DNA of 5,470 nt from Lautropia sp. SCN 70-15. Its GTDB lineage: Bacteria > Pseudomonadota > Gammaproteobacteria > Burkholderiales > Burkholderiaceae_E. Positions 1-5,415 of this stretch are shown piece after piece. The stretch's first letter is position 1, and every line of letters starts with the position of its first letter. Below the pieces are notes generated by a model. That model was not told where the DNA came from and searched no databases. It worked only from the letters and a program-made list of their open reading frames with translations. Made by a program: the position numbers and the translations under genes. The DNA lies in NCBI GenBank assembly GCA_001724315.1, contig MEEC01000194.1, positions 1 to 5,470 of the forward strand, read 5' to 3'.

Positions 1-890
1 CGACGGGGACTGCCCGAGCTCGAGGCACGGGACTCCTCGCCGCCCGTCTCCAGCGTGAAGCCCGCGCCGCCGTCCTGGCGCAGCGCCGCCTCCAGCCACG
101 GCAGGCACTCCTTCAGCGTGGCCTGCAGCGTCCACGGCGGATTGACCACGAACATGCCGCTGCCGTGCAGACCCAGGCCGTCGACCGACGGGTGCCGCAC
201 GCTCAGCGTGGCGTGCAGCCAGCGGATGCCGGGCTGGTTGCGCAGCCGCCGCGCCAGGTCGGCCGGCTCGGGGCGCTGCACCAGCGGGTACCAGATCGCG
301 TAGCAGCCTGTCGCGAAGCGCGACAGTGCGTCGCGCAGCGTGGCCAGCACCCGCGCGTAGTCGCGCTTGTCCTCGTACGAAGGGTCGATCAGCACCAGCG
401 CCCGACGCGGCGGGGCCGGCAGCAGCGCCTTGAGTCCGGCGAAGCCGTCGGCCGCATCGACGATGGTCCGCTTCTGCGCCTCGCGACCCGCCTCGCCGAT
501 GTTGCCGGCGAGCACCCGGCTCTCGGTCGGATGCATCTCGAACAGGCGCAACCGGTCGCGCTCGCGCAGGTGGCGCAGGGCGATGAAGGGCGAGCCCGGA
601 TAGTGGCGCAAGCGCCCCTCCGGATTCAGCGCGCGGATCTCGTCGAGATAGTCGGACACCGCCGGCGGCGCGTCGGCGCGGCCCCACAGCCGGCCGATGC
701 CGTCGGCGAACTCGCTGCGCTTGGCGGCCCATTCGCCTTCGAGCGCGTAGAGCCCCGCGCCGGCGTGCGTGTCGATCACCCAGAAAGGCGTGTCCTTCTG
801 GGTCAGGTGACGCAGCAGCTGCACGAGCACGAGGTGCTTGAGGACGTCGGCGTGGTTGCCGGCGTGGAAGGCATGGCGATAGCTGAACAT
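1..890 (-). CDS. rlmJ: 23S rRNA (adenine-2030-N6)-methyltransferase RlmJ, 3' end outside window
   Basis: RlmJ transfers a methyl group from S-adenosylmethionine to N6 of A2030 in 23S rRNA, acting in the cytoplasm. The translation begins MFSYRHAFHAGNHADVLKH, the characteristic RlmJ N-terminus including Tyr4. DTHAGAG at residues 40-46 is the SAM-binding motif I. LIDPSYE at 167-173 is the catalytic motif IV, usually (D/N)PP(Y/F); here the second proline is serine. FATGCYAIWYP (192-202) and VVNPPW (248-253) are further family blocks. The start at 890 is fixed by this N-terminus, with AGGA about 11 nt upstream. The frame stays open for 296 codons to the left edge, already longer than the roughly 280 residues of E. 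coli RlmJ. The last 15 or so residues seen are a polar Ser/Gly/Glu tail. It lies 15 bp downstream of the small membrane-protein gene on the same strand, so the two are probably cotranscribed. Family assignment is very secure. Confidence 0.96.
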   Translation of the reverse strand, partial: MFSYRHAFHAGNHADVLKHLVLVQLLRHLTQKDTPFWVIDTHAGAGLYALEGEWAAKRSEFADGIGRLWGRADAPPAVSDYLDEIRALNPEGRLRHYPGSPFIALRHLRERDRLRLFEMHPTESRVLAGNIGEAGREAQKRTIVDAADGFAGLKALLPAPPRRALVLIDPSYEDKRDYARVLATLRDALSRFATGCYAIWYPLVQRPEPADLARRLRNQPGIRWLHATLSVRHPSVDGLGLHGSGMFVVNPPWTLQATLKECLPWLEAALRQDGGAGFTLETGGEESRASSSGSPR

Positions 891-905
891 GATGCGCAGG
901 GTCCT

Positions 906-1133
906 TCAGCCGGCCCGCCGCCGCAGGCGCAGCAGCTTGAGCGCCAGCAGCACCCACGCAAGCCCGTGCAGCAGCAGGTCGAAGATGTCGACCGGGCGCA
1001 CGAGCGCGCCGGCAGCGAGCATCTTCAGCTTCTCCCAGACGTGCGGCTCGGGCAGGTAGGGGGCGAGCCCCAGCGTGAGCGCGAGCAGCACGAAGAGGCT
1101 CAGCGGGAATCGGTCGAGAAAGCGGGAAATCAT
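906..1133 (-). CDS. Small two-helix inner-membrane protein of unknown function
   Basis: A 75-residue protein starting MISRFLDRFPLS. It has two hydrophobic segments, about residues 10-26 and 50-68, joined by a loop with PEPHVWEKLKML (28-39) and VRPVDIFDLLLHG (46-57). It ends in a basic cluster (LLRLRRRAG), which suggests an integral inner-membrane protein with a cytoplasmic C-terminus. From memory, similar 65-80 aa proteins with a PEPHxxEKLxML block occur widely in Proteobacteria and are sometimes labelled 'RND transporter'. That label cannot describe a protein this size, so I give no function. The start at 1133 is chosen because GGGGA lies 3 nt upstream and the conserved-looking region begins there. 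The frame is open upstream to 1292, but the extension is arginine-rich and implausible. It lies 15 bp before rlmJ on the same strand. Conserved-looking internal motifs make it likely a real gene. Confidence 0.75.
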   Translation of the reverse strand: MISRFLDRFPLSLFVLLALTLGLAPYLPEPHVWEKLKMLAAGALVRPVDIFDLLLHGLAWVLLALKLLRLRRRAG

Positions 1134-1315
1134 CAGTCCCCCAAGGGGCGCGGTCCGTATGGCGCGCCGCAGAAATGTTGGCGCGAAGGGGATCATCGCA
1201 GATCGGCAACAAAGCACAGCCGGGCTCTCGTCAAACTTGTCCGACGTCAATTCGGGCGAATGCGAGCTGCGCAGACTTTGAACAGGCGTCAAGCCTGCAC
1301 ATCAAGGAGACCACG
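1134..1315. other. Divergent intergenic spacer between the small membrane-protein gene and the cytochrome c gene
   Basis: This 182-bp non-coding stretch must hold the promoters of the left-going small-protein/rlmJ pair and the right-going cytochrome c gene. It is visibly less GC-rich than its flanks (for example around 1200-1260), as expected for a regulatory spacer. I found no sigma-70 promoter with both boxes at proper spacing on either strand. A TTGTCC at 1237-1242 is the best -35-like hexamer on the plus strand, but nothing convincing follows 17 bp later. No clear operator palindrome is seen. Confidence 0.5.
1304..1310 (+). promoter_or_regulatory. Strong Shine-Dalgarno for the cytochrome c gene
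   Basis: AAGGAGA lies 5 nt before the ATG at 1316, a near-perfect anti-16S match at good spacing. It decides the start: the open frame extends upstream to 1175, but that extension has no such site and would bury the signal peptide. Confidence 0.85.
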
Positions 1316-1741
1316 ATGAAACGGATCCTGTTGAACGCCGCCTTGCTCGGCATGGGATTGGCAATCGCTGGCGGCAGCGCGTTCGCTCAGCAGAAGCCCG
1401 ATGTCGGCAAGCGGGAGTACGACGCGAATTGCGCCAGTTGCCACGGCCCCGCCGGCAAGGGCGACGGACCGGTCAAGCCCTACCTCACGAAGAGCGCACC
1501 GGACCTGACCATGCTTGCGAAGAACAATGGCGGCGTCATGCCGGTCGCGAAGCTCTACGCGACGATCGAGGGCAGCCGGGAGGCCACCGCGCACGGCACC
1601 GCCGAGATGCCGGTCTGGGGCTACGAGTATCGGGTCCAGGCGGCCCAGCACTACATGGACACTCCGTACGATCCCGAGGTCTACGTCCGGACGCGCATTC
1701 TCGCGCTGATCGACTACATCTACCGGCTGCAGGCAAAGTAG
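1316..1741 (+). CDS. Periplasmic mono-haem class I cytochrome c
   Basis: A 141-aa exported electron carrier. Residues 1-24 form a Sec signal peptide: MKR, a hydrophobic core (LLNAALLGMGLAIAGG), and an AFA cleavage site before QQ. The haem-attachment motif CASCH is at 39-43 (Cys39 and Cys42 thioethers, His43 proximal ligand), followed by GPAGKGDGPVKPYL. Met98 in TAEMPVWG is the probable distal ligand, giving a His/Met class I cytochrome of roughly 12 kDa after processing. The C-terminal helix LALIDYIYRLQAK (129-141) matches the packing helix of this fold. The gene stands 44 bp upstream of the iron-transporter gene on the same strand. No oxidase or dehydrogenase gene is adjacent, so its redox partners are unknown. 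The haem motif and signal peptide are seen directly; the electron-transfer role follows from the family. Confidence 0.93.
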   Translation: MKRILLNAALLGMGLAIAGGSAFAQQKPDVGKREYDANCASCHGPAGKGDGPVKPYLTKSAPDLTMLAKNNGGVMPVAKLYATIEGSREATAHGTAEMPVWGYEYRVQAAQHYMDTPYDPEVYVRTRILALIDYIYRLQAK

Positions 1742-1755
1742 CCGGCCTTGGCCGG
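1742..1755 (+). terminator. Short GC palindrome just after the cytochrome c stop, possible weak terminator
   Basis: CCGGCCTTGGCCGG begins at the base after the TAG stop. It can fold as a 5-bp stem with a 4-nt CTTG loop. No T-run follows, so it is not a canonical intrinsic terminator; it may only stabilise the 3' end, or be a chance palindrome in GC-rich DNA. Confidence 0.25.
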
Positions 1756-1772
1756 GGCGCTCACCGACAGGG

Positions 1773-1778
1773 TACGAT
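1773..1778 (+). promoter_or_regulatory. -10-like element abutting the start of the VIT-family gene
   Basis: TACGAT (4/6 to TATAAT) ends 7 nt before the ATG at 1786, so transcription would begin at or within a base or two of the start codon. No good Shine-Dalgarno lies in this interval, which agrees with a leaderless transcript. A TTGGCC at 1748-1753 could be a poor -35 at 19-bp spacing. The call is by motif only. Confidence 0.35.
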
Positions 1779-1785
1779 CCCGACG

Positions 1786-2835
1786 ATGAGCGCACCGGAT
1801 CTCGGCACCGCCACGTCGGGCTTCCTCGAAGAGGCCCGCTCGGCGCGCCTGTATCGCGAACTGGCCGACATCGAGCGAGAGCCGAGGATCGCCCGGATGT
1901 TCCGGGAGCTCGCCGAAGCGGCGAACCAGCAGGCGGCCTTCTGGGCCGTGCGCATGCGACAGGCCGGCAGCCAGCCGCCCGCCGAGGTGCCGCTCGGCTT
2001 TCGCGCCCGGCTGGCGCTCGGGCTCGCCAGGCGCATCGGCATCCGCCCGATGCGCGGCGTGCTGTCCACGCTCAAGGTCCGCGGCCTGTCGGTCTATTCC
2101 TCGCCCGCGCCGTCCGGGCACCCTCATCCGATCCGGGTCGACGACATCGGGCGCCGCCATCGCACCGGCGCGGGCAATCTTCGCGCGGCGGTGTTCGGCG
2201 TGAACGACGGGCTGGTGTCGAACGCCAGCCTGATCATGGGCATGGCCGGCGCCGCAGCCGAGCCGCGCACCTTGCTGCTGGCCGGCATCGCGGGGCTGCT
2301 GGCGGGCGCCTTCTCGATGGCCGCCGGCGAGTACGTGTCGGTTCGCTCGCAGCGCGAGGTCTTCGAGTACCAGATCGGCCTGGAACGCGAGGAGCTCGAG
2401 GAATACCCCGAAGCCGAGGCCGAGGAGCTGGCGCTGATCTACCAGGCCAAGGGCTTTCCCCGCGAAGACGCCCGACGGCTGGCCCGGACACTGATCGCCG
2501 ACCCCGAGCGCGCGCTGGACACGCTGGCGCGCGAGGAACTCGGCCTGAACCCGGACGAGCTCGGCTCGCCCTGGGGCGCGGCGATCTCGTCCTTCCTGGC
2601 CTTCGCGGTCGGCGCGGTGATCCCCCTGCTGCCCTTCCTGCTGGCGAGCGAGGCGGTGGCCTTTCCGGCTTCGATCGGCCTGGCCGCGGCCGCGCTGTTC
2701 GGGGTGGGCGCCGCGCTGTCCTTCTTCACCGGGCGCAACGCCCTGCTGTCGGGGCTGCGGATGCTGGCGATCGGCGCGGCCGCCGGCGCGGCCACCTACG
2801 GCATCGGCGCGCTGGTCGGCGTGAGCGTCGGCTGA
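1786..2835 (+). CDS. VIT1/CCC1-family iron/manganese transporter with degenerate N-terminal ferritin-like domain (MbfA-like)
   Basis: A 349-aa inner-membrane protein, probably exporting Fe2+ or Mn2+ from the cytoplasm by proton antiport, as known for the VIT1/CCC1 and MbfA families. Residues 12-60 form two helices of a rubrerythrin/ferritin-like domain (LEEARSARLYRELA, then LAEAANQQAAFW). Residues 61-125 are a poorly conserved remainder. The VIT domain starts near 128: TM1 carries FGVNDGLVSN (138-146, Asp141), and TM2 ends in FSMAAGEYVSV (Met178, Glu182). A cytoplasmic metal-binding helical region rich in Glu (191-225) follows. TM3 to TM5 lie near 265-286, 292-315 and 320-347. Asp141, Met178, Glu182 and the Glu-rich region match metal-handling positions of plant VIT1. 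The N-terminal domain lacks the expected ExxH motif. The start is the ATG at 1786, which fits the domain boundary despite a weak Shine-Dalgarno. The last 40 bp overlap the convergent ligase gene. Confidence 0.9.
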   Translation: MSAPDLGTATSGFLEEARSARLYRELADIEREPRIARMFRELAEAANQQAAFWAVRMRQAGSQPPAEVPLGFRARLALGLARRIGIRPMRGVLSTLKVRGLSVYSSPAPSGHPHPIRVDDIGRRHRTGAGNLRAAVFGVNDGLVSNASLIMGMAGAAAEPRTLLLAGIAGLLAGAFSMAAGEYVSVRSQREVFEYQIGLEREELEEYPEAEAEELALIYQAKGFPREDARRLARTLIADPERALDTLAREELGLNPDELGSPWGAAISSFLAFAVGAVIPLLPFLLASEAVAFPASIGLAAAALFGVGAALSFFTGRNALLSGLRMLAIGAAAGAATYGIGALVGVSVG

Positions 2836-4292
2836 AGCGAGCCGGGCGGCAGCGCCCGCACCTGCCTGAGCTTGCCGCTGACCGGGTTCGCCTCGGGCGG
2901 CTTCGGGTCGAACGAGAGCGTCACCGGCGCGGCGCCCTGCGCCTTCAGGTATCGCGCCAGCACCCGCTTCACCCGCGTGAAGGCCTTCGCGCGCTCGGCT
3001 TCATTGGCGACCTCGATCCGCAGGCTCATCGCGTCCGGCGCGGTCTGCACGAGCTGGAAACGGTAGACGCCGGCCTGCTCCTCGATCACCGTCTCGATCG
3101 CCAGCGGCAGGATCCGCACCTCGCCCTTGCCCTGCCCGGTCCGCCGCAGCAGCAGCACGTCGTCGCGCCTGCCCTCGATGCGCACCGATGGCCGGCCGCA
3201 GCCGCAGGGGCAAGGCGAGGCGTCCAGCGTGACGCTGTCGCTCAGGTCGTAGCGGACCAGCGGCTGCACCCGGTTGGCCAGGTTGGTGACCAGCACGCTG
3301 GCCGAGGCCTCGCCCGGCGGCACCGGCCTGCCCTGCTCGTCCACCGGTTCGAGCACCACCCAGTCGTCGTTGACGTGCAGGCGGCCATGCCGGCAGGCGA
3401 AGGCCATGTTCATGCATTCCGACGCGCCGTAGTCCTCGACGACCGGGCAGCCGAAGGCCCCTTCGATCGCGGTCCGGTCGGCCTGGGTCAGGCCCTCGCC
3501 CCCGCACCACAACGCGCGCGGCTCGATGGCCAGCCGCCCTTCGGCGCGCTCGCGAGCGAGCAGCATCAGCATCGTGGGGTAGCTGGCCACGAAGGCGGGC
3601 CGCCAGTCGTTCAGCGCAGCCACCAGCTCGGAGAGCGGCTGCAGGATCGAGAAGGCCCGCGCGCTCGCGCCGATCGCCGGATGGATGCGGCGCTGCCGCT
3701 CCCAGGACACCACGCCGGCGAAGTGGCCCTCGACCGCGGCGATGAAGGCCAGCCGGGCCGGCTCCGGCACGAGCGCGCGCGGGTCCGCGACGCTCGCCCC
3801 GAGATCGAAGCGGCAGGTCATCAATGCCGAGTAGAGCGCCAGCGCGTCGGCGTCCTGCACGTAGATGCCGGGCAGCCCGGTAGTGCCGGAACTGGTCCAG
3901 ACCGCGTACTTGCCGAGGTAGGGCTCGGCGATCCGCCCGGGGTCGGCGACGAACTTCAGCAGGTCGGCCTTGCGCAGGTCGGGGTCGATCACCCAGTCGT
4001 CGAAGTTCGCCATCAGCTGCCCGCGCGAGACCGGCGGATAGGCGCTCAGGTCCTCGCAGCCGGGCGGCACGTGGCGCCAGTGCGCCCGATAGAAGGCCGA
4101 GCGCGTGCGCGCGTGCTCGATCATGCCGGCCAGGCGCTCGCGGCGGATCTCGGCGCGGCGTGCCTCGTCGGCAGCGTCGTAGGCCCAGATCTTCTGCGCG
4201 TGCAGGCCCCAGCGCCACAGGTCGTCGACGCCGCGCCACCACTCCCAGGGGCTGGCGGTGCCCAGCAGCGCGGATATCGGGTCGATGCTCAT
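2796..4292 (-). CDS. PaaK/CapK-type adenylate-forming ligase (phenylacetate-CoA ligase family), substrate unknown
   Basis: A 498-aa cytoplasmic ANL-superfamily enzyme expected to activate a carboxylic acid with ATP, probably as an acyl- or aryl-CoA ligase. Motifs in order: TSSGTTGLPG (133-142), the ATP-phosphate loop; WCGGEGLT (262-269); YGASE (288-292), the adenine/acyl-adenylate motif; LVRYDLSDSV (345-354), equivalent to the RYxxGD block; CPCGCGRP (361-368), a cysteine cluster typical of the PaaK branch; RIEGRRDD (371-378), the hinge; and SGKLRQV (472-478) with the probable catalytic Lys474. The N-terminal part (WEWWRG, YRAHW, PPVSRGQLMANFDDW) resembles CapK-like proteins. Residues 485-498 form a Pro/Thr/Ser tail whose codons overlap the transporter gene. 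No phenylacetate-degradation, CoA-thioesterase or polysaccharide gene is adjacent, so the acid it uses cannot be inferred. The ATG at 4292 leaves 39 bp to the divergent ychJ-like gene. The family is secure, the substrate is not. Confidence 0.9.
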   Translation of the reverse strand: MSIDPISALLGTASPWEWWRGVDDLWRWGLHAQKIWAYDAADEARRAEIRRERLAGMIEHARTRSAFYRAHWRHVPPGCEDLSAYPPVSRGQLMANFDDWVIDPDLRKADLLKFVADPGRIAEPYLGKYAVWTSSGTTGLPGIYVQDADALALYSALMTCRFDLGASVADPRALVPEPARLAFIAAVEGHFAGVVSWERQRRIHPAIGASARAFSILQPLSELVAALNDWRPAFVASYPTMLMLLARERAEGRLAIEPRALWCGGEGLTQADRTAIEGAFGCPVVEDYGASECMNMAFACRHGRLHVNDDWVVLEPVDEQGRPVPPGEASASVLVTNLANRVQPLVRYDLSDSVTLDASPCPCGCGRPSVRIEGRRDDVLLLRRTGQGKGEVRILPLAIETVIEEQAGVYRFQLVQTAPDAMSLRIEVANEAERAKAFTRVKRVLARYLKAQGAAPVTLSFDPKPPEANPVSGKLRQVRALPPGSLQPTLTPTSAPMP

Positions 4293-4298
4293 GCCCGC

Positions 4299-4304
4299 AA
4301 TCTA
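4299..4304 (-). promoter_or_regulatory. -10-like element just upstream of the ligase start
   Basis: On the minus strand TAGATT (4/6 to TATAAT) ends 6 nt before the ATG at 4292, which would give a leaderless transcript. No recognisable -35 lies 16-18 bp upstream. It shares the 39-bp divergent spacer with the ychJ-like promoter. Confidence 0.3.
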
Positions 4305-4314
4305 GCGCGGCGGG

Positions 4315-4320
4315 GATAAT
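4315..4320 (+). promoter_or_regulatory. -10 element (GATAAT) just upstream of the ychJ-like gene
   Basis: GATAAT (5/6 to consensus) ends 11 nt before the ATG at 4332. Initiation about 7 nt downstream would leave a leader of only about 5 nt. There is no purine-rich ribosome-binding site between the box and the ATG. The -35 position is not recognisable. This is the strongest -10 match in the window. Confidence 0.45.
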
Positions 4321-4331
4321 CGCGCTTGACC

Positions 4332-4748
4332 ATGACCAAGCCTTCCCCCGATCCGATCTCCCCCGGCGCGGCCTGCCCCTGCGGCAGCGGCCGGCGCTAC
4401 GCCGAGTGCTGCGGCCGCTGGCACGCCGGACCGCAGCACCTGGCCGCGTCCACTGCCGAGGCATTGATGCGCTCGCGCTACTCGGCCTTCGTGCTGGGGC
4501 TGAGCGACTACCTGCTCGCCACCTGGCATCCGGACACGCGACCGAGCGGGCTCGAGCCGAACGAGCCGGGCCTGCGCTGGCTGGGGCTGGAGGTCAGGAA
4601 GTGCGCAACGCAGGGCGCGGACCGCGCCACGGTGGAGTTCGTGGCGCGCAGCAAGCTGGCCGGCCGGGCGCAGCGGCTGCACGAGACCAGCCGCTTCGTG
4701 CGCGAGGACGGGCGGTGGTACTACCTGGACGGCGAGATCGCCAGGTGA
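4332..4748 (+). CDS. YchJ-family protein with one N-terminal SEC-C-type zinc motif
   Basis: A 138-aa protein of the YchJ/UPF0225 family, with no established biochemical role. The N-terminus holds a SEC-C-like cysteine cluster, CPCGSGRRYAECC (residues 15-27: Cys15, Cys17, Cys26, Cys27), expected to bind zinc. It is followed by the family block STAEALMRSRYSAFVLG (40-56), DYLLATWHPDTR (59-70), LRWLGLEV (81-88) and an NTF2-like beta-rich C-terminus (VEFVARSK, HETSRFVREDGRWYYLDG). E. coli YchJ is a little longer and has a second C-terminal SEC-C cluster; this protein ends at GEIAR without one. I chose the ATG at 4332; a TTG two codons earlier (4326) is possible. It diverges from the ligase gene and converges on sufT, so it is probably a single-gene unit. 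Family membership is secure, function unknown. Confidence 0.92.
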   Translation: MTKPSPDPISPGAACPCGSGRRYAECCGRWHAGPQHLAASTAEALMRSRYSAFVLGLSDYLLATWHPDTRPSGLEPNEPGLRWLGLEVRKCATQGADRATVEFVARSKLAGRAQRLHETSRFVREDGRWYYLDGEIAR

Positions 4749-4752
4749 GAAC

Positions 4753-4772
4753 GGCGGACCGAGCGGTCCGCC
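4753..4772. terminator. Perfect stem-loop between convergent ychJ-like and sufT genes, possible bidirectional terminator
   Basis: GGCGGACC (4753-4760) and GGTCCGCC (4765-4772) form a perfect 8-bp GC-rich stem around a GAGC loop. It begins 5 nt after the ychJ-like stop and ends 5 nt before the sufT stop (on the plus strand), filling the whole 29-bp gap. The position and symmetry suit a bidirectional terminator. Neither strand shows a T-run after the stem, so efficient intrinsic termination is not certain. Confidence 0.6.
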
Positions 4773-4777
4773 CGCGC

Positions 4778-5368
4778 CTACATCAGCCCCATTTCCAGCC
4801 GCGCCGACTCGCTCATCATCTCGCGGCTCCAGGGCGGATCCCAGACGAGATCCACGTCGACCTGCTCGACGCCGCGGATGCTCATCAGCTTCTCGCGGGC
4901 CTCGTCGGCGATGGTCATGCCCATGCCGCAGCCGGGCGCGGTGAGCGTCATCCGCACGTCGAGCCGGAAGCCGCCGTCGGGCAGCGGCATGGCCTGGCAC
5001 AGGTAGACCAGGCCAAGGTTCACGATGTCGACCGGGATCTCGGGGTCGTAGCAGGTGCCCAGCCTTCGCCAGGCCTCGGCCTCGACCGATTCGGCGGTAG
5101 GCGGGACGGCGGGGTCGTCCGCCTGCTGGCCCGTGCCCGGCGGGTTGGGATCGCCGGCGTCGGACGGGTCCAGGCCCAGCGCGTCGGCGTTGGCGCCCGA
5201 GATCCGGTACAGGTTGCCGCCCACCATCACGGTGAAGTTGCCGCCGAGCTGCTGGGTGATCTGGGCCAGGCTGCCGCCGGGCAGCGTGGTCGAGGAACCC
5301 CAGGGAATCTGGGTGGCCTCGCAGTCGCGTTCCAGGTAGACCTGCCTGATGTCGCCGTGCCGGTTCAT
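4778..5368 (-). CDS. sufT: Iron-sulfur cluster maturation factor SufT (MIP18/DUF59 domain)
   Basis: SufT is an accessory factor for maturing Fe-S proteins, linked to the SUF system and acting in the cytoplasm. The 196-aa product has an N-terminal SufT-specific region (YLERDCEATQIPWG, 11-24; TTLPGGSLAQITQQLGGNFTV, 27-47; GNLYRISGANADALGLD, 51-67). A low-complexity linker rich in Pro, Gly and Asp follows (68-92). The C-terminal DUF59 domain contains CYDPEIPVDIVNLGLVY (106-122), TLTAPGCGMG (141-150) with the key Cys147, and VWDPPWSREMMSESARLEMGL (175-195). The ATG at 5368 is preferred because it has AAGGA 3 nt upstream and fits the usual N-terminus. An in-frame ATG at 5419 overlaps the upstream stop (ATGA) and would add 17 residues. 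It lies directly downstream of a SufU-like gene, the usual order at the end of betaproteobacterial suf operons. Family assignment is very secure. Confidence 0.95.
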   Translation of the reverse strand: MNRHGDIRQVYLERDCEATQIPWGSSTTLPGGSLAQITQQLGGNFTVMVGGNLYRISGANADALGLDPSDAGDPNPPGTGQQADDPAVPPTAESVEAEAWRRLGTCYDPEIPVDIVNLGLVYLCQAMPLPDGGFRLDVRMTLTAPGCGMGMTIADEAREKLMSIRGVEQVDVDLVWDPPWSREMMSESARLEMGLM

Positions 5369-5415
5369 TTTCCTTGCCTCGCTCGGTCGCTCTGCCTCGA
5401 TCGGAATTCGCCGCA

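Noticed and set aside
1283..1297. CAGGC-GTCAA-GCCTG inverted repeat before the cytochrome gene, as an operator or attenuator
   Set aside because: Only a 5-bp stem, common by chance in such DNA, with no T-run and no known regulator match.
165..1319. 384-codon open frame on the plus strand across rlmJ and the small-protein gene
   Set aside because: It is antisense to a clear rlmJ, rich in Arg, Gln, Val and Ala without domain motifs, and arises from high-GC third-position bias.
1429..1785. Upstream extension of the transporter frame through the cytochrome gene, which would give a 468-aa protein
   Set aside because: The extension is an out-of-phase reading of the cytochrome c gene. The ferritin-like domain begins naturally just after the ATG at 1786.
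3375..4319. 314-codon plus-strand open frame
   Set aside because: It is the antisense shadow of the ligase gene; the composition is typical of a GC-rich mirror frame and no motif is recognised.
3001..4464. 487-codon minus-strand open frame in another phase over the ligase
   Set aside because: Extremely Arg/Ala/Gly-rich with no recognisable domain. The overlapping ligase frame has all the ANL motifs.
4302..5000. 232-codon minus-strand open frame across the ychJ-like and sufT 3' region
   Set aside because: It overlaps two securely identified genes in other frames and resembles no protein.
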